DNA of 64,000 nucleotides from Brevundimonas mediterranea. GTDB lineage: Bacteria > Pseudomonadota > Alphaproteobacteria > Caulobacterales > Caulobacteraceae. The notes below the pieces were generated by a model, which made no database searches, had not been told where the DNA came from, and saw nothing but the letters and a program-made list of their open reading frames with translations. The translations under genes were made by a program, and so were the position numbers. The DNA lies in the NCBI RefSeq assembly GCF_014196125.1, contig NZ_JACIDA010000001.1, forward strand, positions 124,001 through 188,000, read 5' to 3'. This document shows positions 27,121 through 34,746 of this stretch, in pieces. Within the stretch, counting starts at the first letter, position 1. Each line of letters opens with the position of its first letter.

Positions 27121-28146
27121 CTACTTGGATCGCGCCAGGGCGGGGAAGTCGGTGAAGACGGCGTCCACACCCGCATCCGCGAAGGCGGCGGCGTAGCCCG
27201 CCATGTCGCCATGGTCGGCGAACCCTTCGCCCCGCCGCCGCTCGGCCGGCAGGAAGGCGTTCTCGGCCCTCAGGGTCCAGATCACCACCTTCAGCCCCGC
27301 CGCATGGGCGTCAGTGACCAGGGCGCTGGGCGCGGTCGTGCGGCCTTCGGCGTCGCGCGGCAGGACCAGGGTCATCTCCGGCGCGACCCAGTCGGCATAG
27401 GCGGCCATGGCCTTCAGGCCTTCGGGCGTGATCATCTGGGCGTAGGTCTGCGACGGCCGGTCTTCCGGCGCGCCGGCTGCGCTGACCAGTTGCGCCAGAG
27501 GGACGTCGATCCGCCGCGACAGCCGCTCCAGCGGCCCGACCTCGAAACACTGGACGATGACGGGCGCATCGGCCCCGGTCAGGCCCAGCCGTTCCAGTTC
27601 GCCCACGAAGGCGTCCTCCATCGGCAGGCCGACGGCGGCGAAATAGGTCGGGTGTTTCAGCTCGGGCGCCACGGCGATGGCGCGGCCGGTCCGGGCGGAG
27701 GCGTCGCGCGCGATGGCCACGACCTCGTCGAAGGTCAGGATGGGCTCTTGCCCGTCATAGGCGACATTGCCGGGCCGGAACTCGGGCAGCCGCTCCCTGG
27801 CCCGCAGGGTCTTCAGCTCGGCCAAGGTGAAGTCCTCCGTGAACCATCCGGTGATGGCTGCGCCGTCGATGGTCTTGGTGGTCTTGCGGTCGGCGAATTC
27901 GGGCCGGTCGGCCACGTCGGTCGTGCCGCCGATCTCGTTCTCGTGCCGGTCGATGAAGACCCCGTCCCTGGACATGACAAGGTCCGGCTCGATCACATCG
28001 GCGCCTTGTTCGATCGCCAGTTGATAGGCGGCGCGCGTATGCTCCGGCCGTTCGCCGGACGCGCCGCGATGGGCGATGATCAGGGGCTGGGCCACGGCGG
28101 GCGTTCCAAAGAGCAGGGCGAGGGCGGTGACGATGGCGCGGATCAT
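27121..28146 (-). CDS. Periplasmic glycerophosphodiester phosphodiesterase
   Basis: The 341-residue protein has an N-terminal signal peptide (IRAIVTALALLFGTPAVAQ). The GDPD catalytic residues appear as IIAHRGASGERPEHT (His and Arg), then GADVIEPDLVMSRDGVFIDRHE (residues about 48-69, metal-binding Glu-Pro-Asp and catalytic His). The long, secreted form resembles GlpQ, which hydrolyses glycerophosphodiesters to glycerol-3-phosphate and an alcohol. It is convergent with the ABC exporter. Confidence 0.9.
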   Translation of the reverse strand: MIRAIVTALALLFGTPAVAQPLIIAHRGASGERPEHTRAAYQLAIEQGADVIEPDLVMSRDGVFIDRHENEIGGTTDVADRPEFADRKTTKTIDGAAITGWFTEDFTLAELKTLRARERLPEFRPGNVAYDGQEPILTFDEVVAIARDASARTGRAIAVAPELKHPTYFAAVGLPMEDAFVGELERLGLTGADAPVIVQCFEVGPLERLSRRIDVPLAQLVSAAGAPEDRPSQTYAQMITPEGLKAMAAYADWVAPEMTLVLPRDAEGRTTAPSALVTDAHAAGLKVVIWTLRAENAFLPAERRRGEGFADHGDMAGYAAAFADAGVDAVFTDFPALARSK

Positions 28147-28191
28147 GCTCCTTGGATAGGGGCGCGGCGCGACAAGCGAATGACGACGAGC

Positions 28192-28352
28192 CTCTCCCTC
28201 CCCCTCCGGGGGAGGGGGGCGAAGCGTAGCGGAGCCGGGTGGGCCGGGCAGGGCGACGTCCCACAGAACGGATCGCCTCAGTTCGTGCGCCCAGGCCTTG
28301 CCGCCCTCACCCCATCGCTTCGCGACGCCCCTCCCCGGACGGGGAGGGAGAG
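28192..28352. repeat. Paired palindromic intergenic repeat, copy B
   Basis: The left arm (28192-28255) has CTCTCCCTCCCC-CTCC-GGGGGAGGGG, then GCGAAGCGTAGCGGAGCC and GGGTGGG. The right arm (28302-28352) is inverted: CCTCACCCC, a GCTTCGC stem, then CCCCTCCCC-GGAC-GGGGAGGG. It separates the phosphodiesterase and suhB genes, both on the minus strand. The layout is the same as at 2209 and 61251. Confidence 0.78.
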
Positions 28353-28366
28353 GCGGCTGTGCGGCC

Positions 28367-29173
28367 TCAGCCGCCCTGCAGCACCTTGCGCAGCTGCGGA
28401 TGAAGCTCGCTGTTGCTGGCCAGGATCGACACGCCCGTCTTGGGATCGCCGTCCGCCTCGATGGTCGTCACGGAACCGCCGGCCTCGGTGACGAACAGGA
28501 TGCCCGCCGCCACGTCCCAGGGCTTCAGGCCGCGCTCATAATAGGCGTCGTAGCGACCGGCCGCGACCCAGGCGAAGTCCAGGGCGGCCGAGCCCAGGCG
28601 GCGGATGCCGGCGACGCGCTGGCCGATGGCGTGGATGTCCTTGATGGCCTGGGCGTGGCCTGACTTGCCGATGAAGGGCAGGCCCGTGGCGACCAGGCTC
28701 TCCGACAGGTCGCGACGGCCGGCGACGCGGATCCGCTGGTCGTTCAGATAGCAGCCCTTGCCCTTTTCGGCCCAGAACAGCTCGTTCATCACGGGGTTGT
28801 AGGTCACGCCCGCGACGATCTCGCTCGAACCGTCGGGAGCCCTGCGCTCCAGCCCCACGGTGACGGCGAAATGCGGCATGGCGTGCATGAAGTTGGTGGT
28901 GCCGTCGATGGGATCGACGATCCAGGTGTGGGACTTGTCGGTCCCCTCGATCATGCCGCGCTCTTCACCCAGGAAGCCGTAGCCGGGGCGGGCCTTCATC
29001 AGCAGTTCGTACAGGGTGTCCTCGGCGCGCAGGTCGGCGGTCGTGACGAAATCGCCCGGCCCCTTCCTCGACACCTGAAGCTGCGACACCTCGCCGAAGT
29101 CGCGCAGCATGGGACGGGCGGTCTTGCGCACCGCGTCGAGCATGACTTGGAGCAGGGCGGAAGCGAGGGCCAT
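28367..29173 (-). CDS. suhB: Inositol monophosphatase family protein (SuhB type)
   Basis: The protein is 268 residues from ATG 29173, which follows CAGGAGATCC. Metal-binding motifs are GFLGEERG near residue 62, WIVDPIDGTTNFMH near 83 and PWDVAAGILFVTEAGG near 207. It dephosphorylates inositol-1-phosphate or related sugar phosphates; E. coli SuhB also joins rRNA antitermination complexes. The gene order suhB-efp is unlinked to an operon here: 116 bases separate them. Confidence 0.88.
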   Translation of the reverse strand: MALASALLQVMLDAVRKTARPMLRDFGEVSQLQVSRKGPGDFVTTADLRAEDTLYELLMKARPGYGFLGEERGMIEGTDKSHTWIVDPIDGTTNFMHAMPHFAVTVGLERRAPDGSSEIVAGVTYNPVMNELFWAEKGKGCYLNDQRIRVAGRRDLSESLVATGLPFIGKSGHAQAIKDIHAIGQRVAGIRRLGSAALDFAWVAAGRYDAYYERGLKPWDVAAGILFVTEAGGSVTTIEADGDPKTGVSILASNSELHPQLRKVLQGG

Positions 29174-29289
29174 CGGCGGATCTCCTGGTCCGCATGTCCT
29201 GAAAAGGCCCATTCTTCAGTAGGATGGGAGCCCGGACATGCGGAGAAGTGCAAGAAAGGGACGGCCCCGGATGAGGCCGGCAGTGGGTC

Positions 29290-29856
29290 TTAGTCCGCGC
29301 GGCGGACGTATTCGCCGCTGGTCGTGTCGACGATGATGCGTTCACCGGCCGACATATAGGGCGGGATCATGATCCGCACGCCGTTCGAGGCGATGGCGGG
29401 CTTATACGAGGACGAGGCCGTCTGGCCCTTCACGGTCGGCTCGGTTTCGGCGACTTCCAGCACGACCTGATCCGGCAGTTCCAGGCCGATCGGACGCTCT
29501 TCGTGCATCTCGATGATCACCTTCATGCCCTCTTGCAGATAGGGGATCCGCTCTTCGCCGACCCAGTCCTTCTGCAGCTCGATCTGCTCGTAGGTGGCGT
29601 CGTCCATGAAGACCAGGCTGTCGCCGTTGTCGAACAGATAGGAGAAGTCCTTCTGCTCCAGCGTCACGCGCTCGACCTTGTCTTCCGACCGGAAGCGCTC
29701 GTTCAGCTTGTTGCCGGTCTCGAGGTTCTTCGCCTCGACGTTGGCGAAGGCGCCGCCCTTGCCGGGCTTGACGTGGCTGGCCTTGGTGACGACCCACAGG
29801 CCGCCATTGTGCTGCAGGACCATGCCGGGCTTGATGGTGTTGCCGTTGATCTTCAT
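29290..29856 (-). CDS. efp: Elongation factor P
   Basis: The protein is 188 residues from ATG 29856 ([19 protein letters not shown]). The loop carrying the modifiable Lys is [12 protein letters not shown] near residues 30-40. Two OB domains follow, with the C-terminal signature [20 protein letters not shown] shortened by the Asn-Gly element. EF-P rescues ribosomes stalled at polyproline. Many Pro-rich proteins are in this window, such as 36473-37387, whose synthesis would need it. Confidence 0.93.
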   Translation of the reverse strand: MKINGNTIKPGMVLQHNGGLWVVTKASHVKPGKGGAFANVEAKNLETGNKLNERFRSEDKVERVTLEQKDFSYLFDNGDSLVFMDDATYEQIELQKDWVGEERIPYLQEGMKVIIEMHEERPIGLELPDQVVLEVAETEPTVKGQTASSSYKPAIASNGVRIMIPPYMSAGERIIVDTTSGEYVRRAD

Positions 29857-29955
29857 GGGGTCACATCGGGAATGGGGTTGCGCCCACGCGCCCGGATGGG
29901 GCGTGGCGAATAGGGCGCGATCCCTAGAGGAAGCCCCGGCAAAGGGCAAGGCGGC

Positions 29956-30516
29956 CTAATGCAGGCTGCGGCCGCCCGAGACGTCGTCCGCCTTGCGATG
30001 AAGCAGATTGCCCAGTCGCACGCCCGATCCGGTCGGCGCCGCCATCTTGCCCGCCCCTTCGTCCAGCTTGCGCGCCTCGTGGGCGAACGCGGCGGCCAGG
30101 CCCGCCGACGACATGGCCGCCAGCACCTGTTTCCACATCGACGACGGACGCAGGCCCAGCCAGACGGCGTTGACGGTCTGGGCCGCGACCCACAGGCCCA
30201 TGGCCCTGGTCCGCTCGCGCGCCGGCGGGGCGTTCCAGACGCGCACAGCCGACAGGGTGGTGGCCGAGAACACTGCAGGAAGGATCAGACTGAAGGCGCC
30301 GTGCGGCTTCTCGGTGATCGGCAGGTCGCGGTCGCGAACCTGTCTCAGCGACCGTTTCGGCCTCAGCGCGCCAGAGGCTATGCCCGTCGCCAGCAAGGCG
30401 AACCCCACCGTCAGGGCGACGCCCATGGCCACATGTCCGGCGCTGCGCCCCTGACTGTTCAGCAGGTCCACAGCCGCGTCGCGCACATCATCAATGGCGT
30501 CGTCGATGTCAGTCAT
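29956..30516 (-). CDS. Small integral membrane protein of unknown function
   Basis: The 186-residue protein has about four hydrophobic segments (VAMGVALTVGFALLATGIA, FSLILPAVFSATTLSAV, MGLWVAAQTVNAVWLGL, VLAAMSSAGLAAAFAHEA). The Trp-containing WNAPPARERTR element loosely recalls TspO/MBR-like proteins, but I cannot confirm this. The N-terminus is acidic and cytosolic in appearance. No neighbour gives a clear role. Confidence 0.6.
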   Translation of the reverse strand: MTDIDDAIDDVRDAAVDLLNSQGRSAGHVAMGVALTVGFALLATGIASGALRPKRSLRQVRDRDLPITEKPHGAFSLILPAVFSATTLSAVRVWNAPPARERTRAMGLWVAAQTVNAVWLGLRPSSMWKQVLAAMSSAGLAAAFAHEARKLDEGAGKMAAPTGSGVRLGNLLHRKADDVSGGRSLH

Positions 30517-30571
30517 GGTCCGCTCCAGCTTGCCCGTCGAAATCTAATGGCCGGGACCGGGCGCGGTTCCG

Positions 30572-30814
30572 TCAGACCTCTTCCGGCTCGACTGGTTCCA
30601 TCTCGCGCGGATCGAAATCATAGTCCAGCAGGTCGCCGGGGCGACACTCCAGAACGGCGCATAGTCGCGACAGGGTGCTGAAGCGAATGCCCTTCACCTT
30701 GCCGGACCGGAACAGGGAGAACTGGGTTTCGCTCAGGCCGACCTGGGCGGCGACATCGCGCGCCTTCAGGCCCTTGCGGACCATCAGATCATTCAGGGTC
30801 ACGCGAACGGGCAT
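30572..30814 (-). CDS. XRE/Cro-type HTH regulator (YozG-like)
   Basis: The 80-residue protein has helix-turn-helix region LKARDVAAQVGLSETQFSLF and FSTLSRLCAVLECRPGDLLDY, as in the small YozG/Cro family. The gene starts on the base after the stop of the DUF2975 membrane gene, so the two are coupled. This pair is commonly seen together, and the membrane protein may influence the regulator. Confidence 0.88.
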   Translation of the reverse strand: MPVRVTLNDLMVRKGLKARDVAAQVGLSETQFSLFRSGKVKGIRFSTLSRLCAVLECRPGDLLDYDFDPREMEPVEPEEV

Positions 30815-31300
30815 TCAGATCATTTCGTCCATCTCGGCCTGCAGCAGGCCCGCCTGATCGATCACCCGTCCCAGAAGGAAGAGGGCGCCGCCGATCATGC
30901 CCAGGGTCATGCCGGCGACGTCGAAATAGGCCCAACTGCTCCGCTCGTCGCCCAGAAGCCGCATCAGATTGGTGACGCCGAACACGCTGAGCAGCCCGCC
31001 GAAGCCCAGCGCCAGCCCCACACGACGCAGGGCGGACGACAGGGTGGGCTGGATCAGCCGCCCCTTGGCCAGCTGCCCCAGCGCCGACCCAATCGACCAG
31101 ACGGCGAAGAGATAGAGAAGCGTAGGCGAGGCCCAGACGATCTCCCGAAGCAGCAGCAGAACCGGCCGCTGTTCGCCGGCCATGAAGAACGCGACCGGCG
31201 CCAAGGCCAACAGTCCGCCGACGCTGCAGACCATGAAGATCGCGAGCCATCTGAATTGGCGGCACATGCGGCGGAAACGGGCGAGATCGTCGGCGGCCAT
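30815..31300 (-). CDS. DUF2975 membrane protein
   Basis: The 161-residue protein has four predicted membrane helices (LAIFMVCSVGGLLALAPVAF, SPTLLYLFAVWSIGSALGQL, LALGFGGLLSVFGVTNLM, DVAGMTLGMIGGALFLLG). The layout and pairing with a small HTH gene match DUF2975 (YoaS-type). It is divergent from the ABC exporter genes at 31399 across a 98-base promoter region that holds a CtrA-type site. Confidence 0.8.
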   Translation of the reverse strand: MAADDLARFRRMCRQFRWLAIFMVCSVGGLLALAPVAFFMAGEQRPVLLLLREIVWASPTLLYLFAVWSIGSALGQLAKGRLIQPTLSSALRRVGLALGFGGLLSVFGVTNLMRLLGDERSSWAYFDVAGMTLGMIGGALFLLGRVIDQAGLLQAEMDEMI

Positions 31301-31334
31301 GGGGTGTGTCCGGGGCTTGGAATCTGTCTTGTCT

Positions 31335-31349
31335 TTAATCTTGACTTAA
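31335..31349. promoter_or_regulatory. CtrA-type site, TTAA-N7-TTAA
   Basis: TTAA at 31335-31338 and TTAA at 31346-31349 are separated by exactly 7 bases (TCTTGAC), the spacing of the CtrA recognition sequence. It lies in the intergenic region between the DUF2975-HTH genes and the ABC exporter genes and could serve either side. Confidence 0.45.
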
Positions 31350-31398
31350 AAATCAGACGCCCGCAACTTTATCTAAGAGTTAAACAAAAGGGCGCGGC

Positions 31399-32334
31399 AT
31401 GGCGGCGATCGAGACGGAGGGACTGACGCGGGTCTTCGGACGTCGGCGGGTGGTTGACGGGGTGTCCATGTCGGCGCCGGACCGGGCGGTTTACGGCTTT
31501 CTGGGCCGCAACGGCGCCGGCAAGAGCACGACGATGAAGATGCTGATCGGCTTGTTGCGCCCGACCTCGGGCGTGGCGCGGATCTGCGGCGTCGATGTGA
31601 CGCGTGACCGGATGAGGGCGGCGCGCAGGATCGGGGCCCTGCTCGAGGCGCATGGCTTCTATGGCCATCTGACGGGCCGCGAGAACCTGGACCTGTCTCG
31701 ACGCCTGCTGGGTTTGCCGGCGACCGAGATCGACCGGGTGCTGGCGGTTGTCGACATGTTGCGCGACGGCGGTCGCCGAGTCAGCGACTATTCGCTGGGC
31801 ATGCGTCAGAGACTGGGGATCGCGCGGGCCATGCTGGGTTCGCCGCCGGTGCTCCTGCTGGACGAGCCGACCAACGGCCTGGATCCCGACGGCATTGCGG
31901 ACATGCGACGATTCCTGCGCGAACTGCCGGACCGGGCAGGGGCGACCGTGCTGCTGTCCAGCCACCTGCTGGGGGAGATCGAGCAGACGGCCAGCCACGT
32001 CGGCATCATTCACGAGGGTCGGCTGGTGGTGGAGGGTGAACTGAGCCGGTTGAAGGCCGATCTGGCGCCCGAGATCGGTCTGCGCGTCGATGATCCGGAT
32101 CGGGCCCGCGCGGTGCTGCGGACCCGTGACCTGACCCTGAGCAAGGACGCCGAAGGCCTGGTGGCCCGGTTGCGTCCCGGCGACGATCACGACCAGGTCT
32201 CCGCCGCCCTCAATCGCGATCTGATCGCCGCCGGCGTGTCCGTCTTCGCCATAGGGCCGCGCGCCCGTTCGCTGGAAAGCATCTACCGCGCCGCCTCCAC
32301 CCCGATCCCCTCCCGTCATCCGGAGACCGTCTGA
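31399..32334 (+). CDS. ABC transporter ATP-binding protein (bacitracin/lantibiotic-export type)
   Basis: The 311-residue protein has Walker A GRNGAGKST near residue 41, signature YSLGMRQRLGIARA near 134, Walker B VLLLDEPTNGLDPDG near 153 and the switch SSHLL. The C-terminal 90 residues form a regulatory tail. The stop overlaps the permease start (TGATG). The family includes BcrA-like and lantibiotic immunity ATPases. Confidence 0.9.
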   Translation: MAAIETEGLTRVFGRRRVVDGVSMSAPDRAVYGFLGRNGAGKSTTMKMLIGLLRPTSGVARICGVDVTRDRMRAARRIGALLEAHGFYGHLTGRENLDLSRRLLGLPATEIDRVLAVVDMLRDGGRRVSDYSLGMRQRLGIARAMLGSPPVLLLDEPTNGLDPDGIADMRRFLRELPDRAGATVLLSSHLLGEIEQTASHVGIIHEGRLVVEGELSRLKADLAPEIGLRVDDPDRARAVLRTRDLTLSKDAEGLVARLRPGDDHDQVSAALNRDLIAAGVSVFAIGPRARSLESIYRAASTPIPSRHPETV

Positions 32335-33056
32335 TGCTCGCCGTCCTGTCCGTCGAAATCTGCAAGCTCAACCGCTCCCTGGCCCTGCTGTTGGCAGGCG
32401 CCGCCCCAGCTCTGATCGCCATCTTCGCCTTCGCCATGATGATGCGTTCCCAACGGCCGTCGGAATGGTCGATGTGGATCGGCAGCGGCACGGCGATCTG
32501 GGCCTATTTCATGATGCCCATGTGCGTCACCGCCCTGACCGCCCTGGTCGCCCATATGGAGCATGCGCCGCGCAGCTGGGACCATCTGCGGGCCCTGTCG
32601 GTTCCGCGCTGGACCCTGTACGCTTCAAAGGCGGTCTGTGTGATCGGCCTGGTGCTGATCATGAGCGCGGCCATGCTGGCCATGACGATCGGGGCTGTGG
32701 TCCTCGGCGGCCTCATAAAGCCGGAGACGGCGGCGGCAGGACGACTGGACCTCGCAGGTCATGCCTGGACCCTGGCCAAGGTCGCGGCTGCAGCAATTCT
32801 GATGATCGCCATCCAGTTCTGGACGGCGATCCGGTTCGCCAGCTTCGTTCCCGGTCTGGTGTTGGGCATCGGCGGCGCCTTCTTCGCCGTCGTCGCGACA
32901 TCGGCGAAACAGGGCGTCTTCATGCCCTGGCAGATGCCGGTGAACATCCTGGCGACCGAGGCGTGGCGCGTTCAGACTGCCTTGACGCTGGGCGGCGGTC
33001 TGGGTCTCGTCGTCCTCGCGGCGGCGGTGATCCACCTGGCCCGCCGCGAGGGCTGA
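32334..33056 (+). CDS. ABC transporter permease (lantibiotic-immunity / ABC-2 type)
   Basis: The 240-residue protein has six hydrophobic segments, starting LALLLAGAAPALIAIFAFAM and ending LGGGLGLVVLAAAVIHLA. The size and pairing fit the MutG/BcrB-type permease of two-component ABC exporters. It is translationally coupled to the ATPase gene. The divergent DUF2975-HTH pair may regulate it. Confidence 0.82.
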   Translation: MLAVLSVEICKLNRSLALLLAGAAPALIAIFAFAMMMRSQRPSEWSMWIGSGTAIWAYFMMPMCVTALTALVAHMEHAPRSWDHLRALSVPRWTLYASKAVCVIGLVLIMSAAMLAMTIGAVVLGGLIKPETAAAGRLDLAGHAWTLAKVAAAAILMIAIQFWTAIRFASFVPGLVLGIGGAFFAVVATSAKQGVFMPWQMPVNILATEAWRVQTALTLGGGLGLVVLAAAVIHLARREG

Positions 33057-33063
33057 GGATCGA

Positions 33064-33564
33064 TCAGCCGCCGGTGGCGCTGTTGTCGGTGACAATTTCC
33101 TTCATGGCCGACTGCAGATAGTTCTGCGCGCCCATCAGTTCGATCAGCTTGTGCTGGTTTTCCAGGAAGTCGATGTGTTCCTCGGTGTCGGCCAGAATCT
33201 TCATCAGCAGGTCGCGGCTGACGTAGTCACGGGTCTCTTCACACAGGGTCACGGCGGCGGCGGTCGCGACGCGGCTATCCAGTTCCAGTTGCAGGTCGGC
33301 GCCCAGGCATTCGATCGGATCCTCGCCGACCTTCAGCTTGTGCAGGTCCTGCAGATTCGGCAGGCCGTCCAGGAAGAGGATGCGTTTGATCAGCATGTCG
33401 GCGTGCTTCATCTCGCCGATCGATTCTTCGTAGATGACGTGTCCCAGGTGAGCCAGGCCCCAGCTTTCGAACATGCGCGCATGCAGGAAATACTGGTTCA
33501 CCGCCGTCAGCTCGTTGGTGAGCACCGCGTTCAGCGTGCGGAGGATAGCGGGGTCGCCCTTCAT
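33064..33564 (-). CDS. bfr: Bacterioferritin
   Basis: The 166-residue protein matches E. coli Bfr closely: LTNELTAVNQYFLHARMFE at the start, GEMKHADM with haem-ligand Met52, and ferroxidase ligands Glu18, Glu51, His54, Glu94, Glu127 and His130. It stores iron as a 24-mer with haem at the dimer interface. Upstream at 33644-33662 is a Fur-box-like sequence, and bfd is divergent in function but parallel in direction at 33703. Confidence 0.95.
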   Translation of the reverse strand: MKGDPAILRTLNAVLTNELTAVNQYFLHARMFESWGLAHLGHVIYEESIGEMKHADMLIKRILFLDGLPNLQDLHKLKVGEDPIECLGADLQLELDSRVATAAAVTLCEETRDYVSRDLLMKILADTEEHIDFLENQHKLIELMGAQNYLQSAMKEIVTDNSATGG

Positions 33565-33643
33565 GGCCGTGTCCTTGGTCTTGCGACGGCGCCTTCGCCG
33601 TCTGTCGAGCGACGCAATACCACAGCAAAAGCGACGATGCTTA

Positions 33644-33662
33644 TTTGCGAGTTCTTATCACT
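33644..33662. promoter_or_regulatory. Fur-box-like site upstream of bfr
   Basis: TTTGCGAGTTCTTATCACT lies about 80 bases upstream of the bfr start. It shares 16 of 19 bases with the site at 17885. Iron control of bfr by Fur or Irr is expected from family knowledge. Confidence 0.45.
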
Positions 33663-33702
33663 GCATTGATAGTGCGAGTGATTTTCGGCAGCGGGACGGC
33701 GG

Positions 33703-33888
33703 CTATTCAGCCGCCAGCGCGAAGGCTTCGCGGCTATCCTGGATCATCTGCCGCATTTCGCAGACGCATTTGGCGCATTGGGCCTGGCACTGGTGGCTGG
33801 CGAAGATGTCGCGCGGCCGACAGGCGCCGGCCTCGATGGCCTGGGCCACATCCCGCTTGCGAAGACCATTGCAGTTACAGACGTACAC
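33703..33888 (-). CDS. bfd: Bacterioferritin-associated ferredoxin
   Basis: The protein is 61 residues from a GTG at 33888, giving MYVCNCNGL. The [2Fe-2S] ligands Cys4, Cys6, Cys38 and Cys41 match the E. coli Bfd positions, although additional cysteines 23, 34 and 43 are present. Bfd reduces bacterioferritin iron to release it. Upstream, two Fur-like sites lie at 33911-33928 and 33946-33964. Confidence 0.93.
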   Translation of the reverse strand: MYVCNCNGLRKRDVAQAIEAGACRPRDIFASHQCQAQCAKCVCEMRQMIQDSREAFALAAE

Positions 33889-33910
33889 GAGATTTCTACG
33901 CGTTCCACCG

Positions 33911-33964
33911 ACTGAGAATGGTTCGCTATAGCACCCCTTAAGGCGATTGCAAGTCGTTCGCATG
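33911..33964. promoter_or_regulatory. Two Fur/Irr-like boxes upstream of bfd
   Basis: On the plus strand the sequence at 33911-33928 is ACTGAGAATGGTTCGCTA; its complement, AGCGAACCATTCTCAGT, fits the Fur pattern. At 33946-33964, ATTGCAAGTCGTTCGCATG is a partial palindrome (TGCAA / TTCGCA). Both sit within 80 bases of the bfd start. Confidence 0.45.
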
Positions 33965-34019
33965 GATGTGCGACGACGGACCCGTTGACGAATGGTCGCA
34001 GGAGGGGGAAGTCAGCCCC

Positions 34020-34673
34020 ATGGCCAGAACCCCGACCGTTCCCGACCGCCCGCCCTGCCGGCTGTATCTGATCACCCCGCCCGCGATCCCTGATCTGGAC
34101 GCCTTCGCCACGACCCTGGACGAGGCCCTGGGCGCCGGCGACGTGGCGGCCCTGCAGATTCGGCTCAAGCCCGCCGACGACGCCGCCATTTGCGCGGCCG
34201 TTGAGCGGCTGGCGCCGATCGCGCGGCGTCATGGGGTGGCGGTCCTGCTGAACGACCGACCCGATCTGGCGAAGGCGACGGGCTGCGACGGGGTTCATAT
34301 CGGCCAGGAGGACGGTTCGCTGGCCGAGGCGCGGCGCATCCTGGGACCGGACGCCATGATCGGCGTGACCTGCCACGACGACCGCGACCTGGCCTGGGAC
34401 GCGGCCGAGGGCGGGGCGGATTATGTCGCCTTCGGCGCCTTCTATCCGACCGACACCAAGACGACGATCCACCGACCCGGTCTGGAGATCCTGACGGTCT
34501 GGCAGGAGACCGTCGAGACGCCCTGCGTCGCCATCGGCGGAATCACCATCGAGACGGCGGCGGAGGTGGCGCGCGCGGGCGCAGATTTCATCGCCGTCAG
34601 CGCCGGAGTCTGGACCTATGACGCAGGTCCAGCTTCAGCGGTTAAGGACTTCAATCATAGATTGAATAATTAG
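34020..34673 (+). CDS. thiE: Thiamine-phosphate synthase
   Basis: The protein is 217 residues from ATG 34020, with GGAGGGGG upstream. The TIM-barrel motifs are [17 protein letters not shown] near residue 45, [24 protein letters not shown] near 77-100, [20 protein letters not shown] near 128 and IGGITIETA. It joins HMP-PP and the thiazole phosphate. No TPP riboswitch is visible upstream, and no other thiamine gene is nearby. Confidence 0.9.
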   Translation: MARTPTVPDRPPCRLYLITPPAIPDLDAFATTLDEALGAGDVAALQIRLKPADDAAICAAVERLAPIARRHGVAVLLNDRPDLAKATGCDGVHIGQEDGSLAEARRILGPDAMIGVTCHDDRDLAWDAAEGGADYVAFGAFYPTDTKTTIHRPGLEILTVWQETVETPCVAIGGITIETAAEVARAGADFIAVSAGVWTYDAGPASAVKDFNHRLNN

Positions 34674-34746
34674 CGTGTGACCATGTTTCAGGGGATATTA
34701 GGAACCGCATGGTTTGATGGCGCGATCAATCGCCTCGAGATCCTGC

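Noticed and set aside
33889..34019. TPP riboswitch upstream of thiE
   Set aside because: The conserved CTGAGA and ACCTGATCTGG elements are not present; CTGAGA at 33912 lies in a Fur-like site on a different context.
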